From assembly GCA_019748195.1 (NCBI GenBank), contig JAIEPW010000056.1, forward strand, positions 62,001-126,000: a stretch of DNA of 64,000 nt, given 5' to 3'. The translations under genes were made by a program, and so were the position numbers. Position 1 is the first letter of the stretch. Each line of letters begins with the position of its first letter. Below, piece by piece: positions 26,208-34,613 of the stretch. Source of the DNA: Bryobacteraceae bacterium. GTDB lineage: Bacteria > Acidobacteriota > Terriglobia > Bryobacterales > Bryobacteraceae. Under the pieces are notes generated by a model. The model did not search any database, was not told the origin of the DNA, and saw only the letters and a list, made by a program, of their open reading frames with translations.

Positions 26208-26878
26208 GAGCCCGCGGTTTTCTTGAGGAGCGGGTCCGATTCCTCACTGGCGGGGTCCAGTCCCACCAGGATTTTGCTCCGGCGGCCGTAAAACACGTCA
26301 TAGATCCGGCCTTCGTCCAAAGCCTCGTAAAGCTCTTCGGTAACCTCAAACTTCTGCTCTTGCATCACGAACGTCCAGTGCCGTGGCCCGGGCATGCCAC
26401 GCCGCAGTTGTTCGGTGCGTACGCGGGCGATTCGCCCTCGTTTCGACACCACTTCCCGCGCGCGGATATCCCACACCACGCGCAACGGCACCTGCATCGC
26501 CAGGAAGCAGATCAGCCAGAAAAGGGAGAATGCGGCCATGCTGAAGATCAAGGGCTCCCGGTTGGTTCCGGTCAATGTCAGCGGGTGGAACCACAGGTGT
26601 GGTCTGAAGAAGTAAGCGGCCACGCCGGCGAGAGCTTCCACGGCGCCCATGTTGCGGATTCCAATGCAGAACGACAGCCAGAAAGCCACCCAAACCACAA
26701 GTGCGAGTACGGCGGCAAACAGCGGTCCCGCGATCCGTGCCTTCAGTCGCACTGCCTGATCGTCCGCCAGCCTGCCCTTGCGATTCTCCGCGATCGCGCC
26801 GGGGCCGTGGCCCAGGGCCTTCGCCAACGCTTCGGCTAGGGGAAGTGAGGAGTCCGCCACCGGCGAGTAGTACGACAT
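26204..26878 (-). CDS. Hypothetical membrane protein
   Basis: A 224-residue protein starting [11 protein letters not shown] at the ATG at 26878. A start at 26893 would add five residues. Two hydrophobic helices are clear ([20 protein letters not shown] and [19 protein letters not shown]), with a cytoplasmic N-terminus and a charged C-terminal domain of about 80 residues ([15 protein letters not shown] ... [11 protein letters not shown]). No family is recognised. The [14 protein letters not shown] ending resembles domains in membrane proteins that set up a short beta fold. The gene converges on the dehydrogenase with a 4-nt overlap. Confidence 0.68.
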   Translation of the reverse strand: MSYYSPVADSSLPLAEALAKALGHGPGAIAENRKGRLADDQAVRLKARIAGPLFAAVLALVVWVAFWLSFCIGIRNMGAVEALAGVAAYFFRPHLWFHPLTLTGTNREPLIFSMAAFSLFWLICFLAMQVPLRVVWDIRAREVVSKRGRIARVRTEQLRRGMPGPRHWTFVMQEQKFEVTEELYEALDEGRIYDVFYGRRSKILVGLDPASEESDPLLKKTAGS

Positions 26879-26923
26879 AGCCAATCGGAACATCGGGAGT
26901 TCTTGGCAAACACTTTATTGCGA

Positions 26924-26929
26924 TACACT
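26924..26929 (+). promoter_or_regulatory. -10 box (TACACT) placed for a leaderless mRNA
   Basis: The box ends 6 nt before the GTG at 26936. TTGGCA at 26903-26908 may serve as the -35, with a short 15-nt spacer. Confidence 0.4.
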
Positions 26930-26935
26930 TCTCGC

Positions 26936-28591
26936 GTGAAACAACTCGCCTTCTACCTCCTGGCGCCGGCATTGTGGGCGCAATCCGGCCCGGATGTACT
27001 GCTGGTGAACGGCAAGATATGGACCGGTAATCGTGCCCAACCGGAGGTGCAAGCCGTTGCCATTCAAGGAGATCGAATCCTGGCGGCGGGCTCCTCGGCG
27101 GACTTGCGCAAGCTCGCCGCGGCGGCCACCCGGGTGGTGGATCTCGGCGGAAGCCGTGTCGTCCCCGGCTTCCATGATTCGCACGTTCACTTCTATGACG
27201 GCGGAACCCACCTGGCCAGCGTCCAGCTTCGCGATGCCCGCTCACCCGAAATGTTCCGCGACCGTATCGCCGAATTCGCCAAGAAAACCCCCGCGGGCCG
27301 CTGGATTCTGGGGGGCGATTGGGATCACGAGAACTGGACTCCCCCCAGCCTCCCCACGCGCCAGCTCATCGACGCGGTGACCGGCGAGATCCCGGTGTTC
27401 ATCAACCGCCTGGACGGCCACATGGCGCTGGCCAACACCGCCGCGCTGAAGCGCGCCGGCCTCACGCGCGGGACGCGCGATCCGGACGGCGGAGCGATCG
27501 TGCGCGATGCCTCCGGCGAGCCCACCGGCATTTTGAAAGACTCCGCCATGGATCTGGTCTCGCGTGTGATTCCACAGCCTACCGAGGCCGAAATCGACGA
27601 AGCCCTGCGAGCCGCCATCCGGCACGCCAACGAACACGGCATCACCAGCGTCACCGATATGTCCGCCTCGCCGGACATCCTGCGAGGCTATCAACGGTTG
27701 CTGGCTAAGGGCGATCTGTCGGTGCGCGTGCACGGGCATCAGCCGCTCGCCGATTGGAAGAAGCTCGCCGATGCCGGCGTGCAGGCCGGCTTCGGCAACG
27801 CCTATCTGAGAATCGGCGGATTGAAGGGCTTCGCCGATGGCTCGCTCGGTTCCACCACCGCGCTGTTCTTTGACAACTACCTGGACGAACCTCGCACCGC
27901 GGGACTGGCCGCCGGGGACATGATCCCCGAGGAGAAGTTACTCAACAACATCCGTGGAGCGGACAAAGCCGGTCTGCAGGTGGCCGTGCACGCCATCGGA
28001 GATCGCGCCAACCGCCGCGTGCTGGACTTTTTCGAACAGGTAGCGAAGGACAACGGCCCGCGCGACCGCCGCTTTCGCATCGAACACGCGCAGCACGTGA
28101 AGTTCGAAGATATCCGCCGCTTCGCCAAGATCGGCGTCGTTGCGTCCATGCAGGCGTATCACGCGATCGACGACGGCCGCTGGGCGGAAAAGCGCATCGG
28201 GGCGGAGCGCGCGCGCTACACCTACGCATTCCGCGCGTTCCTCGATTCCGGCGCCGTGCTTGCCTTCGGATCGGACTGGTATGTGGCGCCGATCAGCCCC
28301 ATGATGGCGATCTTCGGCGCGGTCACGCGCCGTACCCTGGACAACAAGAACCCAGGCGGGTGGGTCCCGGAGCAGAAGATCACCGTCGCCGAAGCTGTGA
28401 AGGCATACACGTGGGGCTCGGCTTACGCCGCTTTCGCCGATCAGGAAAAGGGCACCATCCAGCCCGGCAATCTCGCTGACCTGGCGGTGCTCTCCGAGGA
28501 CATCTTCGCCATTGCGCCGTCCCGCATCGGCGACGTGAAAGTCCTCACCACCATCGTCGGCGGCAAGGTTGTCTTTAACCGCTCCCGTTGA
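26936..28591 (+). CDS. Secreted amidohydrolase (YtcJ-like)
   Basis: A 551-residue metal-dependent hydrolase. The start is the GTG at 26936 followed by [17 protein letters not shown], a signal peptide. A TTG at 26903 is possible but would sit upstream of the -10 box. Amidohydrolase markers are [16 protein letters not shown] (metal-binding HxH), [28 protein letters not shown] and FGSDWYV (metal Asp). The C-terminal part closes the small beta-sandwich ([17 protein letters not shown]). Close relatives act on N-acyl or imidazolone-type amides, but the substrate is unknown. It is convergent with the serine protease gene. Confidence 0.87.
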   Translation: MKQLAFYLLAPALWAQSGPDVLLVNGKIWTGNRAQPEVQAVAIQGDRILAAGSSADLRKLAAAATRVVDLGGSRVVPGFHDSHVHFYDGGTHLASVQLRDARSPEMFRDRIAEFAKKTPAGRWILGGDWDHENWTPPSLPTRQLIDAVTGEIPVFINRLDGHMALANTAALKRAGLTRGTRDPDGGAIVRDASGEPTGILKDSAMDLVSRVIPQPTEAEIDEALRAAIRHANEHGITSVTDMSASPDILRGYQRLLAKGDLSVRVHGHQPLADWKKLADAGVQAGFGNAYLRIGGLKGFADGSLGSTTALFFDNYLDEPRTAGLAAGDMIPEEKLLNNIRGADKAGLQVAVHAIGDRANRRVLDFFEQVAKDNGPRDRRFRIEHAQHVKFEDIRRFAKIGVVASMQAYHAIDDGRWAEKRIGAERARYTYAFRAFLDSGAVLAFGSDWYVAPISPMMAIFGAVTRRTLDNKNPGGWVPEQKITVAEAVKAYTWGSAYAAFADQEKGTIQPGNLADLAVLSEDIFAIAPSRIGDVKVLTTIVGGKVVFNRSR

Positions 28592-28594
28592 CCG

Positions 28595-29416
28595 TCACGG
28601 CAGGTATTGCTCGACGAAGTCGAGCGCCACCTGCGTATCCATCCGGAACTGGTAATCCACGCCGATGCAGGGCGTGAATCCGAAACTGACTACCGCCGTG
28701 ATCATGTTCGTGTCGCCGTAGAACACCGGCCCGCCCGAATCACCGAAACACGTTCCGCCGTTCTGTCCGGGATTGTTCAGGAACTTCGCGCTTTGGCCGC
28801 CATTGAAGAAACTGGAGATCTCCGCCAGCTTGACCGTTCCCCGGTAGCGCGCCCAGGTGTCCTGGTAGAAGGGACGAATCACGCCCTGCATTCCGTATCC
28901 CACGGCGATGAACCGGTTGTCGCGCTGATTCCGCTTTCGCGCGATCCCCTCCAGGAACCCTTCGCTCGGTAGCGCGCCGAACACGCTGGTGTGCGTCGCC
29001 GGAGCTGCCAGGCGCACCAGGCCCACATCGTACGTGCGTGGAAACTGCGCGTAGTCATTGAATTGCGGATGGGGAATCACCTCCGAAGCCTTGATCCAGC
29101 CGTTGGCCGGATTATCCAGGAACGCGCGCAGCGCGGCTACGCTGCCCAGAGGGGGAAAGCTGATCGCCGGCGCGAAACTCACCCAGGTGTTCAAGTTCGT
29201 TTGCCCGCCGGCTTCCACGCAGTGGCCCGCGCTCAGCATCAGGGTTGGGTTCAGCAGCGTTCCGGTGCAGGAATAGAAACCGTCCGCCCGCTCATAAAGA
29301 AGCGTGCCCACATACGGATGCGCGTTGCCGTCGGGTTCGCCGAACGTGATGGCATAAAGAAGAACACTCGCGCCCAGAACGGCCAGGATCAGGAGAAGTC
29401 GAAGTGCGAATCGCAT
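28595..29416 (-). CDS. Secreted trypsin-like serine protease (S1 family)
   Basis: A 273-residue chymotrypsin-fold protease with a signal anchor (MRFALRLLLILAVLGASVLLYA). The catalytic triad is complete: LSAGHC (His), RTYDVGLVRL (Asp) and TCFGDSGGPVF (Ser). The chain begins YVGTLLYERADGFYSCTGTLL, so the mature form may be the membrane-anchored or released enzyme. The reverse-strand box TACAAT (29424-29429) lies 7 nt before the ATG. Its function is probably extracellular proteolysis. No inhibitor or partner gene is adjacent. Confidence 0.92.
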   Translation of the reverse strand: MRFALRLLLILAVLGASVLLYAITFGEPDGNAHPYVGTLLYERADGFYSCTGTLLNPTLMLSAGHCVEAGGQTNLNTWVSFAPAISFPPLGSVAALRAFLDNPANGWIKASEVIPHPQFNDYAQFPRTYDVGLVRLAAPATHTSVFGALPSEGFLEGIARKRNQRDNRFIAVGYGMQGVIRPFYQDTWARYRGTVKLAEISSFFNGGQSAKFLNNPGQNGGTCFGDSGGPVFYGDTNMITAVVSFGFTPCIGVDYQFRMDTQVALDFVEQYLP

Positions 29417-29423
29417 GCGGCAG

Positions 29424-29429
29424 ATTGTA
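29424..29429 (-). promoter_or_regulatory. -10 box (TACAAT) placed for a leaderless mRNA
   Basis: Read on the minus strand, the hexamer is 7 nt from the ATG of the serine-protease gene at 29416. It is a five-of-six match with the same spacing as at 6166. Confidence 0.5.
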
Positions 29430-29453
29430 TGTGATCCGGCGTCGGAAGGGAAG

Positions 29454-30128
29454 CTACCGGAGCAGCGCCGTCACCCAATCGGCGATTGCCTGCGCCAGAC
29501 GCGGGTCGTCTTTCAGCAGCGGCGCGCCGTGGGACTCGCCCTTATAAAGCACGAAACGGCTCGCCGGATGGCGCGAGCGAATGAAGATCTCCCGCATCTG
29601 ATCGGTCCACGGCTGATCTTTCTCGGCTCCGATCGCCAGAACCGGCAAATGGCTGATCTGATCGAACGGCGGATCGGGATTGGGGCGGCCAATCGAGCCG
29701 GCGAGGCAGACCATGGCCTTCACTTCGCTGGGATGTTCGGCCGCGAGCGCACCGGCGCGACGGCACCCGCAACTGGCGCCGACAACCGCGATGTTCTTAG
29801 CCCCGGATCGTTCCCGCAGATACTGATACGCCGCCGCGATGTCGCTGCCCCGGTGTTTCACGTCTTCTTCCTGGCTTTTACCCGTGATGCTCCCGCCGTA
29901 TCCTCGATAGTCGAGAGTAAGCACGCTGATGCCGGCGGCGGCCAGAGCTGCCTCCACTGGCTCCAGGCCGGTCGCCATGCCTTCGCGGTCGCATTGGTGG
30001 AGGATCAGCACGGCCCCGGCCCCGGCTCGCCCGGAGGCGTAGGTGGCGCGCAGCGGAAATGCGTCCTGTGCGGGTATGCGAATATCTGCGCCAACGAACG
30101 TCAACATCCAGAGTAAGGCCGGATTCAC
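29454..30128 (-). CDS. Alpha/beta hydrolase (dienelactone-hydrolase-like)
   Basis: A 224-residue hydrolase. Core motifs are AVLILHQCDREG, LTLDYRGYGGS, the nucleophile elbow VVGASCGCRRAG and, near the C-terminus, YKGESHGAPLL carrying the histidine. It is short and lacks a lid, like dienelactone hydrolases and small lipases. The annotated start is a GTG at 30128; an ATG at 30107 (MLTFVGADIRIPAQD) is an alternative. The N-terminus has only a weak signal-like helix, so location is uncertain. Its stop is 37 nt from the protease start, on the same strand. Confidence 0.78.
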   Translation of the reverse strand: MNPALLWMLTFVGADIRIPAQDAFPLRATYASGRAGAGAVLILHQCDREGMATGLEPVEAALAAAGISVLTLDYRGYGGSITGKSQEEDVKHRGSDIAAAYQYLRERSGAKNIAVVGASCGCRRAGALAAEHPSEVKAMVCLAGSIGRPNPDPPFDQISHLPVLAIGAEKDQPWTDQMREIFIRSRHPASRFVLYKGESHGAPLLKDDPRLAQAIADWVTALLR

Positions 30129-30337
30129 TGCGTTTCAGACGGACTTGCGGCGGGATCGTTTTCCTGGGGGTCGCCCAAGACAATTTACGGCTTATGCATA
30201 AATAGTACTAGTACTCACAAACTAATTCATTCATTAGCCTTAGGGGTGGAACGGCGGTATACTGCCATGGCTGGAGTCCTGCGTTAAGACTTCCGCCTGT
30301 GTTGCCAGTTAGTTGTTACTTAGGAACGGAGTCAGTT

Positions 30338-31021
30338 ATGCGCAACTTTCTTCTAAGCGCTTGCTTGGTCGCCTCGGCGATTTCACTGCAGGCCGGCATC
30401 ATCTTCACCAGGGAAGCTCCGGGAGTGCAGCAAACTTCGGTTGTCGGCGCCGCGGTGGAAACCTTCGATTCGCTGACGCCCGGACCGTTAGGCGTGTACA
30501 ACTCGCCGATCGGGACGTATTCGTCGGGGGGACAGATCGTCGTCGGCAACGCGTACGGGGGCTCGAACCAGAGCCTTTACGTAGCGGTAGGCGCGCAGTC
30601 AAACACGGTCGAGATGACCCTCACCTTCACCACCTTGAAAGCTTACTTCGGCTTCTACTGGCCGGCTGGGGACGCGCTGAACCGGTTGGATTTCTACCGG
30701 GAGGGCTTGCTGCTGGCGACCTTTTCGGTGGGCGATATCATCGCCGGCCTGCCCGCCGCGTACTTCGGAAATCCGAACACGGGTGTGAACACAACGGAAC
30801 CGTATGTGTTCCTCAACTTCACCGCCTCGGACCTCAACTCGCGGTTCGACAAAGTGGTCTTCCGCAACATCAGCACGGTGACTGGATTCGAGACCGATAA
30901 TCATAGCACCTTCGATCAGATTCCGGATGATACTTCTACCCCGGAGCCTTCCACCTACGCGATGATGGCGTCGGGCCTCGCGGGCCTGATTTTGTTCGCG
31001 CGCCGCCGCGCCTCGCGGTAG
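30338..31021 (+). CDS. PEP-CTERM sorted secreted protein
   Basis: A 227-residue secreted protein. A signal peptide (MRNFLLSACLVASAISLQAG) is followed by a beta-rich body with no known catalytic motif. The C-terminus is a PEP-CTERM tail: TPEPSTYAMMASGLAG, a hydrophobic helix, then ARRRASR. Such tails are cleaved and anchored by exosortase during exopolysaccharide-linked export. No exosortase is in the window. The start is the ATG at 30338 with GGAACGGAG about 7 nt before it. A strong terminator follows at 31051. Confidence 0.85.
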   Translation: MRNFLLSACLVASAISLQAGIIFTREAPGVQQTSVVGAAVETFDSLTPGPLGVYNSPIGTYSSGGQIVVGNAYGGSNQSLYVAVGAQSNTVEMTLTFTTLKAYFGFYWPAGDALNRLDFYREGLLLATFSVGDIIAGLPAAYFGNPNTGVNTTEPYVFLNFTASDLNSRFDKVVFRNISTVTGFETDNHSTFDQIPDDTSTPEPSTYAMMASGLAGLILFARRRASR

Positions 31022-31050
31022 CGTCGCGGACCTCCGCCTGCGTTTTCGAA

Positions 31051-31079
31051 AGAGCCGCCCGAACCGGGCGGCTCTTTGT
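31051..31079 (+). terminator. Rho-independent terminator after the PEP-CTERM gene
   Basis: AGAGCCGCCCG, a three-base loop, then CGGGCGGCTCT form an 11-bp GC-rich stem followed by TTT. It closes the PEP-CTERM transcript just before the tRNA gene. Confidence 0.8.
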
Positions 31080-31121
31080 CCTCTGTGCCTGCTTGCGGCG
31101 ATACAATAGCTGCAGCGGCGC

Positions 31122-31210
31122 GCCCGGGTGGCGAAATCGGCAGACGCAACGGACTTAAAATCCGTTATCCCGAAAGGGGTGTGCGGGTTCGACCCCCGCC
31201 CCGGGCACCA
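31122..31210 (+). tRNA. tRNA-Leu(UAA)
   Basis: An 89-nt cloverleaf with a 7-bp acceptor stem (GCCCGGG at 31122-31128 against CCCGGGC at 31200-31206), an encoded CCA end, the T arm GCGGG-TTCGACC-CCCGC and a long variable arm typical of leucine tRNA. The anticodon loop CTTAAAA gives anticodon TAA at 31156-31158. A TACAAT -10-like box lies at 31102-31107. No integrated element abuts its 3' end. Confidence 0.95.
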
Positions 31211-31341
31211 AGGAGAGCGGAAGCCGCGGCGTGTAGCCGGAGCCCGGACCAGGTTCTCTTCTCCTGGTTTCGAAGTTGCAGGTTCCTACGCTTCCGCTGG
31301 GACACTTAAACCGCCTTGCAAATCTAGATTAGCCATAGCGT

Positions 31342-31347
31342 TATACT
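31342..31347 (+). promoter_or_regulatory. -10 box (TATACT) placed for a leaderless mRNA
   Basis: A five-of-six -10 match that ends 7 nt before the ATG of the LuxR-type gene at 31355. TTGCAA at 31316-31321 is a possible -35, but the 20-nt spacer is long. Confidence 0.5.
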
Positions 31348-31354
31348 TCCCCTA

Positions 31355-32488
31355 ATGCCCAAGCAGCCCGAGCGCCTCGAGGAGCTGCTCGACCTCCTGT
31401 ATCTGGCCGCCGCGGAGCCCTCCGCCTGGCCCGACTTCCTGACCTCACTAGCACGGGTGTTTGAGGCGCACGTGGCGGTATTCATAGCGCAACGGGCGGG
31501 CGACCTAAGGTATACGGTGGGCGCGTACACGGGGATATCGAGCGAAACTGTTCGCCGCTACGACGAATACTACAACCTGGTGGATCCCTGGTTTCTCGCG
31601 CTGAACAACGCGGAGAACAGACCCTCGGTTGCCCGCGGCAGCGACCTGTGCCCGCTGCCCCGGTTTCGACGCTCCGAGTTCTACAACGACTACTGGAAGC
31701 AGTCGGCTTCCCTATATCAAATCGGCATGTTCCAGGGCGATCCGGATTCGTCCGCTGTCCTATCGCTGCATCGCGCGCGCACTCAGCAAGACTTCACTGA
31801 TGAAAATCTGCGGTTACTGCGGCGCCTGCTCCCGCACTTCCGCCGCGCGCTTGCGGTCCATCGGAAAGTGGTCGATCTCAACAGCTCTCTCGCTCATGTT
31901 GCCGGCGCTGTAAATGCTCTTGACGTTGCCTTGGTCGGCTTGGGCCCGCAACGCAGAATCCGTTTCAGGAACGGCGCGGCAGAGGCTCTTCTGCGCGCCG
32001 GCGACTTCCTCGTGGAGCGAAACGGCCGCCTTGTTCTGCGCGATTCACAAGCGGAGCTTCATCTCCACCGCTTGCTCGCCGCGGCGGCAACGCGCTCGCT
32101 ATCCACGCTCCCCGGAGGCTTTTTGAACGTCTCCCATGCGGGGCGCAGCCTGCTATTGACGGTTCTTCCCGCTCATCGTTATGCCGCGGTCGGCGCGGAC
32201 CCACTGGCCGCTCTGCTTTTGATCATCGATCCCGATGCCCGGCCGAAATCGCGCTCGCTTCTCTTATCCCAGCTTTTCCATCTCACTCCCGCCGAGAGCC
32301 GCGTGGTGATGTTACTGCTTGAGGGACTCGATCCCAATGCAATTGCCGCACGCACACACACAACCGCTGGCACTGTCCGTTTTCAGCTCAAGGCCGTCTA
32401 TCGGAAACTGGGTGTGGCACGCCAGAGCCAGCTTATCCGGCTCGTCTCCCGGATCCCGGGTGTGCCCGACCCGGATTTTCTCAAGTGA
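31355..32488 (+). CDS. LuxR-type transcriptional regulator
   Basis: A 377-residue regulator. The C-terminal 65 residues form a LuxR helix-turn-helix: FHLTPAESRVVMLLLEGLDPNAIA, then TTAGTVRFQLKAVYRKLGV. The N-terminal 300 residues have two likely sensor segments (residues 8-165 and about 180-290) with no clear cofactor motif, similar to many LuxR proteins of GC-rich soil bacteria. The ligand is unknown. The gene stands alone between the tRNA and a TIGR03437 protein. It may regulate that protein, but nothing proves it. Confidence 0.85.
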   Translation: MPKQPERLEELLDLLYLAAAEPSAWPDFLTSLARVFEAHVAVFIAQRAGDLRYTVGAYTGISSETVRRYDEYYNLVDPWFLALNNAENRPSVARGSDLCPLPRFRRSEFYNDYWKQSASLYQIGMFQGDPDSSAVLSLHRARTQQDFTDENLRLLRRLLPHFRRALAVHRKVVDLNSSLAHVAGAVNALDVALVGLGPQRRIRFRNGAAEALLRAGDFLVERNGRLVLRDSQAELHLHRLLAAAATRSLSTLPGGFLNVSHAGRSLLLTVLPAHRYAAVGADPLAALLLIIDPDARPKSRSLLLSQLFHLTPAESRVVMLLLEGLDPNAIAARTHTTAGTVRFQLKAVYRKLGVARQSQLIRLVSRIPGVPDPDFLK

Positions 32489-32651
32489 GTCCCGACTTTA
32501 CTCCCATATGGGAGATGCCTGCTTCTTGTGGTCTGGTTTACGATTCCGTCGTCCATGCCGAACAAGATGTCTTTGCCCGCATCATTTGGCCGATGCAGGA
32601 ATGCTCCCGTTGTATTCCTCGGCCTGACTCGAGATCAGAGTAGCGCTCCAA

Positions 32652-32691
32652 TGCTACGAGTTAAGAGAAGGTGCTACGAGTTAAGAGAAGG
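32652..32691 (+). repeat. Perfect tandem 20-bp duplication containing the ribosome-binding site
   Basis: The unit TGCTACGAGTTAAGAGAAGG occurs twice head to tail (32652-32671 and 32672-32691). The second copy's AGAGAAGG is the Shine-Dalgarno of the ATG at 32697, about 6 nt away; the first copy lies 20 nt further upstream. Confidence 0.85.
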
Positions 32692-32696
32692 ACCGA

Positions 32697-34424
32697 ATGT
32701 TCAAACTCTTCAGCTTTCTGCTGACACTCTCCGTGCTCATTGTTCCAGCGATGGCCCAGCCGGCGATCCGTTCGACGCTGAACGCCAGTTCTTATCGCCC
32801 AACTATCGCGCGGGGCTCCTGGTTCGTCGTGTTCGGAAGCAACATGGGCCCGGCGAGCATTTCCATGGCGCCCGGCGCCCCGTTCCCCTTGGAGCTTTCC
32901 GGTACCCGGGTTACCTTCACGCTTGCCACCGGCGGTCCGGCGATCGAATGCCGGATCTGGTACACCCTTGCCACCCAGCTTGCCGCGCTTCTGCCTTCCG
33001 CGACCCCAGCGGGCCAGTACGACGTCCGGGTGACCTACAACAACCAGACGAGCGCGCCCTTCCGGCTGTCAGTCGTGCAGCGCAATCCGGGCGTCGCCAC
33101 GATCGCAGAGAACGGCGTCGGGCCGATCCAGGCAACGAATGCGAGTTTGAACGGCGGCATCAGTCTGGTTCGATTCACTTCCGGGACTATCAGCTTCGGC
33201 GGCCGCGACTGGCAGCACCGTCCGGCGTATCCCGGCGAGACCCTGATCCTGTGGGGCACCGGACTCGGAGCGGACGAGATGTCAGACGTGAACGGCGGGT
33301 CCTCCGGCGACATGACGACGGCATTCAATCTCCGCGTCGCCATCGACGGTCTGGAAATCAGACCCGCCTACGCCGGACGTTCGAACGGCTCGCCGGGGCT
33401 CGATCAAATCAATTTCACTCTCCCCGCCAACGTAACGCTGGGATGCTTCGTCCGGGCCCAACTCCTGGGGGGCGCCGGAGCCACCTATGACCTGGGCACG
33501 CTGGCCATCGCGAGGCCCGGCTCGTCGCAGTGCCCCCATCCGGTGCTCACCGAATCGCTGTTGCAGCGGCTCGATCAGCGGGGCACGGTGACATTGGGCA
33601 ACCTGGGACTCGCGAAGTTTCGAGTGAAGGTCGGAGCGACTGGACAGGGCTCCGGGGACTCCGATTTCGAGTCTTTCGGCGGCGAGTTCGCCCGATACGC
33701 GATCGACCGGATTGGTTGGTACTTCTCCTTGCACTTCCAGTCCGGAAGTTGCTATTCCTATGGTGTCCTGAACGGAGAGATCGGATTTGTGCTGGGGGGC
33801 ATTCCTGCCGTTCGCCTCAATGCCGGCAGTCAACTAACTCTCAACGGCCCGAATGTCTCCAATAGAGCAGTCCCGTTTACGAGGGATGGTGTCTATGATG
33901 CAACGCTGTACGCGAGTGGCATGGGAACTCCGGTCCTGACGCCAGGCGTCTACACTGTCACGGGTCCAGGGGGTCCGGACGTGGGCCCGTTCACGGCCAG
34001 CACCAATTTCCCGGGGACCTTCACATGGACGAACGAGGCCAGTATCCCTGAAGCTATCCCTCGCAATCAGGATTTGCGGATTACATGGACCGGCGGAGGC
34101 GATGGCCTGGTCACGGTCCAGGGTTTCGCGGGCCAGGTGGTGAGCGGCCAGGGACTGGAGGGTAACTACAATGCTTCCGCGTTCGCCTGCGTCGCGCAAG
34201 CCTCCGCGGGTAGCCTGACCATACCGTCGGCCGTCCTCCGGCAGCTTCCGCAAGTAGCCGGGACCGCTGCCAGCCGCACGATCGGTGCGCTCCTGGTCGG
34301 TACGGGGCCCGATTATTCGCGCGGCCAGGGCGTGTTTACAGCACCTCTCACCGCCGGCGGCAACGTCGACGTCAGCTTCTTCAACCACGGGATAGCTACT
34401 CTGAAGCTGCTGGGGTACAACTAA
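32697..34424 (+). CDS. Secreted TIGR03437-domain protein
   Basis: A 575-residue protein with a signal peptide (MFKLFSFLLTLSVLIVPAMAQ). Residues about 25-265 carry the TIGR03437 pattern: LNASSYRPTIARGSWFVVFGS, LPSATPAGQYDVRVTYN and GLDQINFTLPANV. The remaining 300 residues are beta-rich and unassigned, ending VDVSFFNHGIATLKLLG. Unlike most members, the domain is N-terminal. The start is the ATG at 32697 with a duplicated Shine-Dalgarno. Function unknown; probably a surface or secreted adhesion-like scaffold. Confidence 0.83.
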   Translation: MFKLFSFLLTLSVLIVPAMAQPAIRSTLNASSYRPTIARGSWFVVFGSNMGPASISMAPGAPFPLELSGTRVTFTLATGGPAIECRIWYTLATQLAALLPSATPAGQYDVRVTYNNQTSAPFRLSVVQRNPGVATIAENGVGPIQATNASLNGGISLVRFTSGTISFGGRDWQHRPAYPGETLILWGTGLGADEMSDVNGGSSGDMTTAFNLRVAIDGLEIRPAYAGRSNGSPGLDQINFTLPANVTLGCFVRAQLLGGAGATYDLGTLAIARPGSSQCPHPVLTESLLQRLDQRGTVTLGNLGLAKFRVKVGATGQGSGDSDFESFGGEFARYAIDRIGWYFSLHFQSGSCYSYGVLNGEIGFVLGGIPAVRLNAGSQLTLNGPNVSNRAVPFTRDGVYDATLYASGMGTPVLTPGVYTVTGPGGPDVGPFTASTNFPGTFTWTNEASIPEAIPRNQDLRITWTGGGDGLVTVQGFAGQVVSGQGLEGNYNASAFACVAQASAGSLTIPSAVLRQLPQVAGTAASRTIGALLVGTGPDYSRGQGVFTAPLTAGGNVDVSFFNHGIATLKLLGYN

Positions 34425-34613
34425 ATTTGTTTGGGGGGTGGGGGTTCCACCCCCCGGGCGAACTCCGCTGTCACCACCCAGACGCTGTCGGGGAACTGCT
34501 CGAAGATCTCCGTGAACACCCAGCGCGCGCGGGTCAATCTCGCGATATTCGCCGAAGAACGCCGCTTCGCCGCCCGGCACCCGCGTATTGTGGCATTCTC
34601 GAAGAACTCGCGC

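Noticed and set aside
30338..31021. Search for an exosortase gene to match the PEP-CTERM proteins
   Set aside because: No membrane protein in the window shows the exosortase catalytic Cys/Arg/His pattern; it must lie elsewhere.
34433..34455. A 9-bp G-run / C-run hairpin after the TIGR03437 gene
   Set aside because: No T-run on either side, so an intrinsic terminator cannot be claimed; only two G runs, so a G-quadruplex is not supported.
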